Shown here piece after piece: positions 45,103-53,404 of a DNA stretch of 60,036 bases. The notes under the pieces were generated by a model. It saw only the letters and a program-made list of their open reading frames with translations, was not told the DNA's origin and ran no database searches. This DNA is from Streptomyces coffeae (GTDB lineage: Bacteria; Actinomycetota; Actinomycetes; Streptomycetales; Streptomycetaceae). The DNA lies in contig NZ_JAERRF010000039.1 of the NCBI RefSeq assembly GCF_016741875.1, positions 1 to 60,036 of the forward strand. The letters are read 5' to 3'. A program made the position numbers and the translations under genes. Position 1 is the first letter of the stretch. Every line of letters starts with the position of its first letter.

Positions 45103-46440
45103 TTACGCCCAGCACCCGTTCACGGTCGCGGCAAGGCCGTCCATGGCGTCCCTGGTGTCATCCGTGGCAGCGGTGGAGCCGTTCTCGATGAACGAGAAGA
45201 CCTTCCACCGCCCGTCCTCGGCTTTGGTGAAGCCGCTCAGAGCGATGGCGCCGGTGAGAGTGCCCGTCTTGGCCATGACCTTGCCGACGGCGCACTTGGA
45301 GTCCGGAGTGTCGAACCGGCCCGAGGAGGGCCCCAGGGTGCCATTGTCGTCGCCCGCCACGGGCAGGCCGTCCTTGATAGAGCTCAGGGTCGGGCTGTAG
45401 CGCGGGTCGGTGGTCAGATCGAGGATGTCGGCGAGGGTCTGCGCCGGGATGCGCGTGTCGCGGGACAGACCGCTGCCGTCGTGCATCTGGAAGTTTTCCA
45501 GCGACACGCCGTAGTTCTGGCTCAGTACCTCCTTCACGACCGCTACTCCGTCCTCGAAGGTGGCCTGCCGCCCCGCACCGAGCGCCGTCATCCGCAGCAG
45601 TGTCTCGGCGGTGTTGCTGTCGCTCACGGTGAGCATGTGCTCGACGATCGTGGACAGACTCGCGGATGTGTGCTGGGCCACTGGGACGTCTCCCGGACCG
45701 GACGCGCCGCGCGTGACGTCACCGTTCACGGTGATGCCCTGGTCGGTGAGGCGCTGGGAGAAGACCTGCCCCGCGTCGAGGGAGGTGTCGTTGACGCCGT
45801 GCCCGTCCACCACCAGGGGCCGCACCGGGGCGACCGTGTCCGGGTAGTAGTCGGGCTTCCAGCCGGTGGCGGCTGTGGGCTCGGGGAAGAGGCTGTCATC
45901 GATGCGAACCTTGACCGAGGTCAGGCCCGCGCTCTTCAGCCCGTCGGCGGCGGTCTTCGCGAGTGCGTCGAGGTCGGCGCTGGTGAGGGTGCGGTCGCCA
46001 CCGCCGACGAGGGTGAGCGTGCCGTCGCCGTAGACGACCTTGGTGGTGAACTTGTGGTCGGGGCCGAGGACGGTCAACGCGGCGGTCGCGGTGGCGAGTT
46101 TGGTGTTGGACGCGGGCATCAGCGCGGTGGCCGCGTCGTGGCCCCAGATGACCTTGTCCGACTCGGAGTCGATGACAACACCGCTGAGCGTGGTGCCCAG
46201 TCGGGGGTCCTGGACACGAGTGTTCAGGTTATCCGCGATCTTCTGATCGGCGGGGTCGAGTGTGGTGCCGTACGTCTTCGCGGTGTCCTTCTCGGCGGCG
46301 AAGGCGGACGGGCCGGTCAGGATCGTTCCCGCGACGGGGGCAGCTGCCGCGAACATGACCGCGCGGCGAGCTGCCGGGGTCATCTTTCGCGGCTTGCGGT
46401 GACGACCGCGGACACCGGTGGCCGGTGAGGTGGAGGGCAT
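45103..46440 (-). CDS. dacB: D-alanyl-D-alanine carboxypeptidase/endopeptidase (PBP4/DacB family, S13)
   Basis: A 445-aa secreted peptidoglycan-trimming enzyme. The start is ATG 46440, with AAGGA 6 nt upstream. Arg-rich N-region, hydrophobic core and AFA-AEK cleavage near residue 47 form the signal peptide. Catalytic motifs: SxxK in PASNTKL (acylating Ser), SxN in SDSNTAE, KTG in AKTGTL. The domain insertion between SxxK and SxN is typical of PBP4. It is a housekeeping-type gene and probably unrelated to the biosynthetic loci on either side. Confidence 0.94.
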   Translation of the reverse strand: MPSTSPATGVRGRHRKPRKMTPAARRAVMFAAAAPVAGTILTGPSAFAAEKDTAKTYGTTLDPADQKIADNLNTRVQDPRLGTTLSGVVIDSESDKVIWGHDAATALMPASNTKLATATAALTVLGPDHKFTTKVVYGDGTLTLVGGGDRTLTSADLDALAKTAADGLKSAGLTSVKVRIDDSLFPEPTAATGWKPDYYPDTVAPVRPLVVDGHGVNDTSLDAGQVFSQRLTDQGITVNGDVTRGASGPGDVPVAQHTSASLSTIVEHMLTVSDSNTAETLLRMTALGAGRQATFEDGVAVVKEVLSQNYGVSLENFQMHDGSGLSRDTRIPAQTLADILDLTTDPRYSPTLSSIKDGLPVAGDDNGTLGPSSGRFDTPDSKCAVGKVMAKTGTLTGAIALSGFTKAEDGRWKVFSFIENGSTAATDDTRDAMDGLAATVNGCWA

Positions 46441-46470
46441 TGTGGTCCTTGGCGTGAATGTATCGGGGAG

Positions 46471-46485
46471 CCAGATCTGATCTGG
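46471..46485. promoter_or_regulatory. Perfect 15-bp palindrome upstream of dacB
   Basis: CCAGATC-T-GATCTGG is a 7-1-7 palindrome 31 bp upstream of the dacB start, next to an AT-richer segment (46485-46530) that looks like its promoter zone. It is a candidate operator. Confidence 0.45.
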
Positions 46486-47086
46486 AACATGAATGAACAA
46501 CCACATCCGTTGCTAGTTCAATTGAAGAGGGGAGGTTCCAGGTATTTCCCCAGACATGGAGGGGCAGCATGGGCTTCACGTGCCCGAGTCACCTCCATCG
46601 GCCCGCAGGTGATCGCCAGACGCTCGCGCGCGGCCCCGTTCGTTGCGGGTACCGAACGGCGTTGGGACGCTACGGAGGAGTGGAAACCGGGACCGTGGCT
46701 GCGTCACCGCTCGAGCGGCTCGGCCGGCGTACGCATGACGGAGCGCAGACAGCGATGGGGTTCAAAGGCCCTCAGGGAGGGCTTCACGACACCGGCGCCC
46801 CGACGATACGAACCGCATCACCCCGGTCGTCCTGCTCACCGACCCCGTTCTCCGTGACGTGATCACCCGGCCCCGGCTGGTGGTGACGCTCCCCGCGGGC
46901 GGTCCTGAGAGCCGCGGCATGGCCCCGGCCCACCCTCCCAGCCTGCGCGGAGAGCACGGCCGGTGCGGATCGGCCCCCTGCGCCACCGCGCGGTTCACCT
47001 CCGCTCGCGCGGAGACCACCCATGGCGGACGCTCAGATGTGCCTCCCCCGACGGCTCACCGTCGCCGCCATGGGCCCACGCGGGGC
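46486..47086. other. Intergenic region without a convincing gene
   Basis: About 600 bp between dacB and the LuxC fusion stop. The first 45 bp look like the dacB promoter region. The remaining open frames on both strands have no ribosome-binding sites, no family motifs and atypical composition. I see nothing else supportable. Confidence 0.5.
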
Positions 47087-49675
47087 TCAGCCCGTCGTCC
47101 GCCGGTCGACGAACGCGCGGAGCTTCCCACTGGTCGCCGCCCGTTCGAACGACGCCACATCGGTGATCTCTACGGACAGTGTCAGCACGCCGGCTTGCTC
47201 GACCGAGGAGCGCAGCTCCGGGATCGCCGCCAGGAAGGCGGCGCGAGCCTCTTCGGCGGGCGGGGCGTAGACCGCGTCCAGGCGCACGGTGAGCCGTTCG
47301 CAGAGGGGCTCACCGGTCAGGACCACCTGGATTTCTCCGCGGTAGCCCAGACGCGTCTGAGCGGCTTCGACGAAGCGCCGGTAGTGGTAGGAGTACGTGC
47401 CCACGCGGACCACGTCGCCGTGGCGGCCCAGGAGTTCGATGCGAGGGGTGCGGCTGCCGCAGGGACAGTCGCACTCCAGGGCGCGGCCGAGGTCGCCGAT
47501 CTGGTAGCGGTCCAGCCGCTGCCCGGCCCGGGCACGGCTGGTGAAGACCAGACGGCCCGGTTCGCCGGGTGTCACGGGCCGGTCCTCCTCGATGTCGAGG
47601 ATCTCCAGCGTGTGCAGGTCGGTGAGGACGTGATGGACCGAGCCCTCGGCGTGCTCGCACTGGTAGCCCAGCGGGCCGAGGTCGGTGCTGCCGTAGGCGG
47701 CGGACCGGATCACCTCGACGCCGAAGTCCTCCTCCAGGACGCGGCGTTGCTCGCCGGTGAAGTGTTCGCCCCCGTAGTACACCTTCCGCACCCCGCCCCA
47801 GGCGCCCAGGGTCTCGCGCTGGGTATGGAAGAGCTGCCACAGGTAGGACGGCATGCCGAAGAGGGTGTCGGCGCGGTAGGCCACCAGCGCCTCGGCGACG
47901 GCGGCGAGGTCGTCGCCCGCGGCCAGCGGGATCTGGGTGGCATTGAGCCGTTCCAGGATGGAGAAGAAGCTGATGAAGCTGCCGTACATCCCGCCGCAGT
48001 AAAACAGGTTGGCGGCGCGGTCGCGAGCCGGGTCGAAGCCCGAGTCGAGCAGCCCGTGCGCGGCGGCGCGCATCTGGGTGTCGTAGTCGGCGTTGGTGAA
48101 CACCGACAGGGCGGGCGCCCCGGTGGTGCCGCCACTGCGGAAGTACAGCTGCGCGTGCTCGGGGGCGAGATGGCGCAACTGGTCCTGCACACCCGCCTTG
48201 TCGAGGAGGGGGCCGGTGGGCGGTGCGGGGTGTAGTGGCGGGGCGACGAGGTCGTCCAGGCAGGAGGTCGCGGTGAACCGCTCGTCGGTGCGGACGGCGA
48301 CCCGCCTGCTGTAGCGCTGGAGCGCGTAGACGCCGTCGTGGGGTTCGCCCTCGTAGCTCTCCAGCATGTCGCCGATGGGTGTCACCCGGGTGACACCGGC
48401 GGTGAGCAGGGCGCGGGAGAGCGTGGCGATGTCCGTGCGGTGGCCGCCGACCGCCGCGGTCTGGAGATAGCGGCGCATCGGGCGCAGGGTGGCGGTGATG
48501 TCGTGGCGCGGCAGTGGCTTGACCCAGACGCTGCGGTGGAGCGGCGAGGCGGTGAGCGCGGGCCGGGTGTCGGCGAGGACCCGCCAGGAGCCGTCGTCGG
48601 CGGCGATGACGCGGGTGAGCCCGAGGTGCTGTTCCAGCCGTGCGACCAGCTCGGTGTTGGTGATCTCCGCGTGCTCGGCGAGGCCCAGTGCCGGGCGGGG
48701 CAGTTTGTCGGAGACCTGCGCCAGGTGTCCGGCCAGGTCGTCGGCGAAGGCGAAGACCTCGTCCGCGTTGGTGGTGTCGAGGTAGACCACCTGCGGACTG
48801 GAACACGCCTGCTGCTCCAGGCGGCAGACATCCGCGGCGAGCGCGGACAGGACGGATGGGTCGGACCAGGAGTCGCGGCACAGATAGGCGAAGGAGATCT
48901 TGTGTCCCCATTCGACGAGGCGGCAGCCGGGCCGCGCCAGTTCGGTGGTGCCCGCCACGGCGTCCTCACCTCCCCAGACGGCGATGGCGTCGGCTGCGGC
49001 GCACAGCGGCTCCAGCCACTCGCGTCGGCCGGAGGGGAAGCTCAGCACGACGATCCGGCGGGCGAGGGTGCCGGTCGGGTCGGCGGCGGCCAGTTCGGCG
49101 AGCAGGTGGTGTGCGAGCGGGGTGTCGGAGCTGCTGGTCTTGAGGATGTTGAGGTTGCCGGACAGCAGGCCCTCGACCACGCTCAGCGGGGCGACACTTG
49201 CGGCATTGCCCGGGGCGATGTGTACGAGCAGTCCGACCGGCGCCCACGCCTCGTAGACGGTTTCGCGTGCGTCGGGCCGGGTGAGGCGTTCGGGGTGCGG
49301 GCCGCCCAGTTCGCGGCGGAGCTTGCGCTCCAGCGCGGGACGGGCGAGGGCGGTGGCGAGGTCGGCGAGGAGTGCCGCCGCCTCCTCGGGCTCGGTGCCG
49401 TCGTCGGTGAGGCACCGGGTGAGCCGGGTGTGCACGGGGTCGCCGGGGGTGTGCAGTGCGCCGGAGAGTTGGTCGCAGGCAGCGAGGACGATCTCGGTGG
49501 GGAGTTGTTCGCTCAGGACGCGGTCGGTGAGGGCGGGGAGGTCCGCGAGGTGTTCGGTGACCTCTGCCTCGTCGATGAACGCGCCCTGCCACCAGTGGTG
49601 TTCGCCGCCGGGTGTTCCGGGGGCCGGTGCGGCGTTCCCCGCGGTGGCGGTCCCGGGTGTCGGTGCGCTGGTCAT
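47087..49675 (-). CDS. Fusion: LuxC-type acyl reductase and PaaK-like AMP-forming ligase
   Basis: An 862-aa protein. Residues about 1-455 are LuxC-like (acyl-CoA reductase family): LLVHIAPGNAASVAP, NILKTSSSDTPLA, WGHKISFAYL, and the acylated Cys291 in EQQACSSPQVVYLD. Residues about 460-862 are a PaaK-type adenylating domain: YFRSGGTTGAPALSVF P-loop, GMPSYLW, AYGSTDLGPLG, YQIGDLGR, and CDCPCGSRTPRIELLGR with a Cys cluster. The pair could activate a carboxylate and reduce it to an aldehyde in one chain. In lux operons LuxC and LuxE are separate. The start ATG 49675 has GAAGGGA at 5 nt and overlaps the LuxE-like stop (TGATG). Confidence 0.9.
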   Translation of the reverse strand: MTSAPTPGTATAGNAAPAPGTPGGEHHWWQGAFIDEAEVTEHLADLPALTDRVLSEQLPTEIVLAACDQLSGALHTPGDPVHTRLTRCLTDDGTEPEEAAALLADLATALARPALERKLRRELGGPHPERLTRPDARETVYEAWAPVGLLVHIAPGNAASVAPLSVVEGLLSGNLNILKTSSSDTPLAHHLLAELAAADPTGTLARRIVVLSFPSGRREWLEPLCAAADAIAVWGGEDAVAGTTELARPGCRLVEWGHKISFAYLCRDSWSDPSVLSALAADVCRLEQQACSSPQVVYLDTTNADEVFAFADDLAGHLAQVSDKLPRPALGLAEHAEITNTELVARLEQHLGLTRVIAADDGSWRVLADTRPALTASPLHRSVWVKPLPRHDITATLRPMRRYLQTAAVGGHRTDIATLSRALLTAGVTRVTPIGDMLESYEGEPHDGVYALQRYSRRVAVRTDERFTATSCLDDLVAPPLHPAPPTGPLLDKAGVQDQLRHLAPEHAQLYFRSGGTTGAPALSVFTNADYDTQMRAAAHGLLDSGFDPARDRAANLFYCGGMYGSFISFFSILERLNATQIPLAAGDDLAAVAEALVAYRADTLFGMPSYLWQLFHTQRETLGAWGGVRKVYYGGEHFTGEQRRVLEEDFGVEVIRSAAYGSTDLGPLGYQCEHAEGSVHHVLTDLHTLEILDIEEDRPVTPGEPGRLVFTSRARAGQRLDRYQIGDLGRALECDCPCGSRTPRIELLGRHGDVVRVGTYSYHYRRFVEAAQTRLGYRGEIQVVLTGEPLCERLTVRLDAVYAPPAEEARAAFLAAIPELRSSVEQAGVLTLSVEITDVASFERAATSGKLRAFVDRRTTG

Positions 49676-50838
49676 CACATTCCCTTCAGGAGTTCGGCGG
49701 CGGCCACGGCGCAGCTGCGGTTGCGGCTGATCCCGGCCCGGCCGTGCACGGTGAACCACTCGGTCGGCTGGGCGCAGCCGCATTCCTCGCCGGGGTGCAG
49801 GGAGGCGAGGTCGCCCATGAGGACGCTCTGGGCGGGGACGGAGGTGATGTACGGAGAGACGAGGTGCAGGTAGCCGCGTTCGCCGTAGGGGAGGGGTGCC
49901 AGGGTGGCGGTGTCGCGTACGGCGGCGCGGGACCACACGGGGATGTGCAGCCGGTGCCGTTCGCACTCGACGTAGGGCACGCAGTGCTCCACGGATCCGA
50001 AGGTGTCGCGGATCCGCTCGGAGGGGATGCCGAGCTGCTCGCTGACCTGCGCGTAGAAGGTGTCCTTGCTGATCTGCCGGTCGGTGTGTCCCTTCCAGCC
50101 GCCGCCGAGGACCACCAGCGATCCGGCCGGCAGGCGCACCGGCGGAACGCCGAGGGAGCGCATCCGCTCCAGGGTGAAGTGGAGGAAGGCCGGGAAGCCC
50201 AGGATCCGCACGGGCAGGCCCTCATCGGCGTAGCGCTGGAGGGCTTCGATGCAGCCGCGCGCGTCGAACTCGTGGCCGCTTCCGGTGTGCCGCAGGGCGT
50301 GGGTGGTGTCCTTCGCGGGGGCGAAGTCGCAGAGGTAGTTGTCGGTGAAGGAGGTGCCGAGCCTGAGCGAGGGGGCCGGTTCGTAGCTGTAGAGCAGGTA
50401 GTTCACCGGCTGGTCCGGGGTGATCCAGCCGTAGTGGTCGAAGATCCGGGCCACCATGCGCTGGGCGGCGCGGATGGTCCATTCGTCGAAGAACATCTGC
50501 GACTTCTGGCCGGTGGTCCCGGAGGAGGTGAGGTGGAGGTGGACCTCCTCCCGGGGGATGGAGAGCACTTCGTGCCGCTTGAAGAAGTTGGCGTGCACCA
50601 GCGGGGTGCGGACGTCCCGGCCGATGCTCGGTGCGGGCGCGGCGGGCTCGTCGGCCAGCAATGAGCGGAAGAACGGGGAGCGTTCGGCGTGCCAGGCGTT
50701 GCTCTCGGCCATGGCGGCCGCGAAGAGGGCGTCGGCCTCCGGTCCCCGTTCGTACGGTGCGGTCAGGTCGCACAGCCGCTGGACGTGCGGGAGGGCGCCG
50801 GGGTCGGGGACCTCGACGGGAAGCAGATGGGGGTTCAT
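49675..50838 (-). CDS. LuxE-like acyl-protein synthetase
   Basis: A 387-aa member of the LuxE family, which forms acyl-AMP and passes the acyl group to its own Cys before handing it to LuxC. It shows the P-loop LTSSGTTGQKSQ, GFPAFLHF, LVVLGGGWKG, DTFGSVEHCVPYVEC and a C-terminal region with several Cys (EECGCAQP, NRSCAV), one of which could be the acyl acceptor. ATGA overlap with the GNAT gene; direct overlap with the LuxC fusion gene, its expected partner. Confidence 0.9.
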   Translation of the reverse strand: MNPHLLPVEVPDPGALPHVQRLCDLTAPYERGPEADALFAAAMAESNAWHAERSPFFRSLLADEPAAPAPSIGRDVRTPLVHANFFKRHEVLSIPREEVHLHLTSSGTTGQKSQMFFDEWTIRAAQRMVARIFDHYGWITPDQPVNYLLYSYEPAPSLRLGTSFTDNYLCDFAPAKDTTHALRHTGSGHEFDARGCIEALQRYADEGLPVRILGFPAFLHFTLERMRSLGVPPVRLPAGSLVVLGGGWKGHTDRQISKDTFYAQVSEQLGIPSERIRDTFGSVEHCVPYVECERHRLHIPVWSRAAVRDTATLAPLPYGERGYLHLVSPYITSVPAQSVLMGDLASLHPGEECGCAQPTEWFTVHGRAGISRNRSCAVAAAELLKGM

Positions 50839-51986
50839 GAGACAACCTCGTGAAGGGGAAGGTAGGTCGCGGTCCAGGCCCGCAGGTACGCGCTCAGGTA
50901 CGGCCGCACCAGCGGGCTGACGGCGGCGGTGCGGAAGTCGATCTGGCGGTTGGTCCGGGACAGCACCACGTAGTCGTGGAAGCGGTCGCCGATGCGGCGC
51001 ATGGCCGGATAGAGCGCGCTGGGCACGAAGCCCGCGGTGAGGAACGCGCCGAGACCGGCGGTGTCGGACAGGGGGAGCAGGGTCTCGACGTAGTCCGCGC
51101 CGGTGCGGATGACCGTGGCCATCAGTGGTTCCAGGGCGTGGGCCATGGCCGCCGGGTACGGGTGCACGGCGATCAGCGAGCAGCTCCGGGCGGCCGGGTC
51201 CAGGTCCGCGTACACCTCGAACGTGCCGTCCTCGGGGGTGAGGATCGCGTTGGGGGAGTGCAGGGGGAAGAAACGGTCGGCGGGGTCGGGGAACTGTTCG
51301 AGGAAGCGGCGCCGGACGAAGGAGCGGGCAGTGACGATCTCCATGGCGGTGGTGGCCGGGACGGAGGATCCCGAGGACGGTCCGGTGCCCGGGGTCTCGA
51401 CGGGCCGGGCCGCCGCGTAGTCGACGTCCGAGGTGTGCCCGGCGGCGGCGAGGAGCGGGGCGAGGGGTTCCGGCACGTGTGCCACGGTCTCGCGCTGCTC
51501 CAGCACGCCGTCGGCGTAGCGGACGAAGAGGGCCAGGCTCTCGCATCCGGCGACTTCGACGGCGTTGGGCAGGAGCCCGAGCGGCCGGAAGCCGTTGCGC
51601 ACCACGACGTGCTGGGGGCCTTCGGTGACTACGCGGACGGTGGCGTACACCGAGTTGACCGTGCCCGTGGCCAGGGCGTCGGCGCAGGCCGCGGCGGTGA
51701 GCCGGCCGGCCAGTCCGCCGTGGCGCTGGGCGGGATGGACGGCCAGGCCGAGAAGCTTGCCGATACGGGTGCCGGGGTCGGTCTGCACGACCACGGAACC
51801 GGCGGGCTCGTCGCTGTCCGGGCAGCGGGCCACCAGCCAGTGGGTGTGCGGATCGGTGATGAGGCGGCGCATCTCGGCCGGGTCGCTGCCCAGTGGGACG
51901 GGGTAGCCGTGGCCGTAGACGTCGAAGTACAGCTGCCGCAGGTCGGCGATGTCCTGGAGGACGGCGGGGGTGATGGTGACGCTCAT
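50835..51986 (-). CDS. Tandem GNAT-family acetyltransferase
   Basis: A 383-aa protein. Residues about 1-160 form a GNAT domain with LAVHPAQRHGGLAGRL as the acetyl-CoA loop, and about 210-350 look like a degenerate second copy (LIAVHP, FLTAGFVPSALYP). Strong GGAGGAGGAG site before ATG 51986. It overlaps both the MFS and LuxE-like genes. It may N-acylate the product or an amine intermediate; the substrate is unknown. Confidence 0.85.
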   Translation of the reverse strand: MSVTITPAVLQDIADLRQLYFDVYGHGYPVPLGSDPAEMRRLITDPHTHWLVARCPDSDEPAGSVVVQTDPGTRIGKLLGLAVHPAQRHGGLAGRLTAAACADALATGTVNSVYATVRVVTEGPQHVVVRNGFRPLGLLPNAVEVAGCESLALFVRYADGVLEQRETVAHVPEPLAPLLAAAGHTSDVDYAAARPVETPGTGPSSGSSVPATTAMEIVTARSFVRRRFLEQFPDPADRFFPLHSPNAILTPEDGTFEVYADLDPAARSCSLIAVHPYPAAMAHALEPLMATVIRTGADYVETLLPLSDTAGLGAFLTAGFVPSALYPAMRRIGDRFHDYVVLSRTNRQIDFRTAAVSPLVRPYLSAYLRAWTATYLPLHEVVS

Positions 51987-53404
51987 CGTGCTCCTCCTCC
52001 GGTGGTGGCGGTGGTGTCGGTGGCCGTCTCCTGGGCGGGCGCGTCGGCCTCGTCGTCCGTGTTGGATGTGGCGGGTGTGGTGTCGGCGGGAGGGTGCGGC
52101 GCGGCGGCGATGGCGGCGTCGCCGCGTGTGCCCGTCCACCACAGAGCGAGGGCGACGGGCACCAGGCCCACGGCCTGGACCAGGCACAGGGTGCGCGGTG
52201 AGATCTGGTCCCCGAGCGCTCCGAACAGCAGTGACGCGACGGGGAACGTGGCCCCGAGGAGTGACTGCATGACGGCGAAGAAGCCGGGCTTGTCCGCCGC
52301 GGGCACCAGCCGCTGGAACAGGGCGACGAACCGTACGCCGATCGTGCCCACACACCAGCCCGCGACGGCCATGGCAGCCGCGTAGGCGGTGCGGTCGGTG
52401 ATGAGTCCCGGTACGGCGAGCGCCGCCGCCATCAGTCCGAGGCATGCGGTGCCGGTCGTGACCGGACGGCCCGGCAGCCGACCACCGGTGAAGGATCCGA
52501 CCAGCGTGCCGGTGCCGAGCGCCGCTTCCAGCAGCGCGACGGTCGAGCCGTCCTGGTGCAGTACCAGCGCGGTGTACATCGGCATGACGACGAAGACGGC
52601 GGTGGTGACCACGTTCGCCGCGGCGAAGCAGAGCAGCACCCGCCGGATGAACGGCAGGTCCGCGAGGATGCGGCGCAGTGTGCGGCGTGGGGCGGCGGAT
52701 GCTCCGCCGACCGGGTCGGCTGCCGTGGTGGTGCCGGTGTCCTCGGCGGCGGGGGTGGCCGGGAACCGCGTCACACCGACCAGCATGGCCGCGAGGAGGT
52801 ACGCCCCGGCGCATCCGGCGACGATGCCCGGCAGTTGCCAGGCGTCGATCACGAGCGGTCCGAGGAGGCCGCCGGCCAGTCCGGCGATGGACTGGGTGGC
52901 CAGTTCGAAGCCGGTGGCCGCCTCCACGTCGGCGTCGTCGACGAGTACGGGCAACGAGGTCGTCAGACACGGGTCGAACAACGCCTGGCAGCCCGCCAGC
53001 AGCAGCGCGGCGCCGTAGGCGAGGCCCATCGGCAGCGGCGTCGTGTACGCCCAGGCGGCCGTGGCGGCGGCGACCAGTCCGGCTCCGGCGGCGGCCGCCG
53101 CCATGACGGTGCGGTACGGGTGGCGGGCGATGACGGTGGCGACGACGGGGGCGAGCGCGACCGCGGGCAGGGTGCTCACGGCCAGGAACGCGCCCGAGGC
53201 CAGGCCCCGTTCGGATCCGGCGGACCACTGGATGAGCCACCACACGATGCCGACCTGGAACATCCGGGCGGAGGCCTGGGTGAGCACCTGGGCGATCCAG
53301 ACGGCGCCGAAGGCCGGATTGCGCAGGACGACGGGCAGCCGGGTGGCGGATCGTTTCGGCAGCGGCGCGGACGCGGACGATCCGGGGGCTAGGGGCGCGT
53401 TCAC
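51983..53404 (-). CDS. MFS transporter
   Basis: A 473-aa membrane protein with about 12 hydrophobic segments (for example VLRNPAFGAVWIAQVLTQ and MFQVGIVWWLIQW) of the MFS-3/enterobactin-exporter-like type, and a long hydrophilic Thr/Ala/Asp-rich C-terminal tail. The GTG start overlaps the PaaK-like gene stop (GTGA). Position inside the operon suggests export of its product or self-resistance. Confidence 0.9.
   Translation of the reverse strand: MNAPLAPGSSASAPLPKRSATRLPVVLRNPAFGAVWIAQVLTQASARMFQVGIVWWLIQWSAGSERGLASGAFLAVSTLPAVALAPVVATVIARHPYRTVMAAAAAGAGLVAAATAAWAYTTPLPMGLAYGAALLLAGCQALFDPCLTTSLPVLVDDADVEAATGFELATQSIAGLAGGLLGPLVIDAWQLPGIVAGCAGAYLLAAMLVGVTRFPATPAAEDTGTTTAADPVGGASAAPRRTLRRILADLPFIRRVLLCFAAANVVTTAVFVVMPMYTALVLHQDGSTVALLEAALGTGTLVGSFTGGRLPGRPVTTGTACLGLMAAALAVPGLITDRTAYAAAMAVAGWCVGTIGVRFVALFQRLVPAADKPGFFAVMQSLLGATFPVASLLFGALGDQISPRTLCLVQAVGLVPVALALWWTGTRGDAAIAAAPHPPADTTPATSNTDDEADAPAQETATDTTATTGGGAR

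Noticed and set aside
46569..46862. 97-aa plus-strand frame in the dacB-LuxC fusion gap
   Set aside because: No ribosome-binding site, atypical composition and no recognisable domain.
47087..50838. A bacterial luminescence (lux) operon
   Set aside because: LuxC- and LuxE-like genes are present but no luxA, luxB or luxD homologue is seen, and the PaaK, GNAT and MFS partners point to a biosynthetic use.
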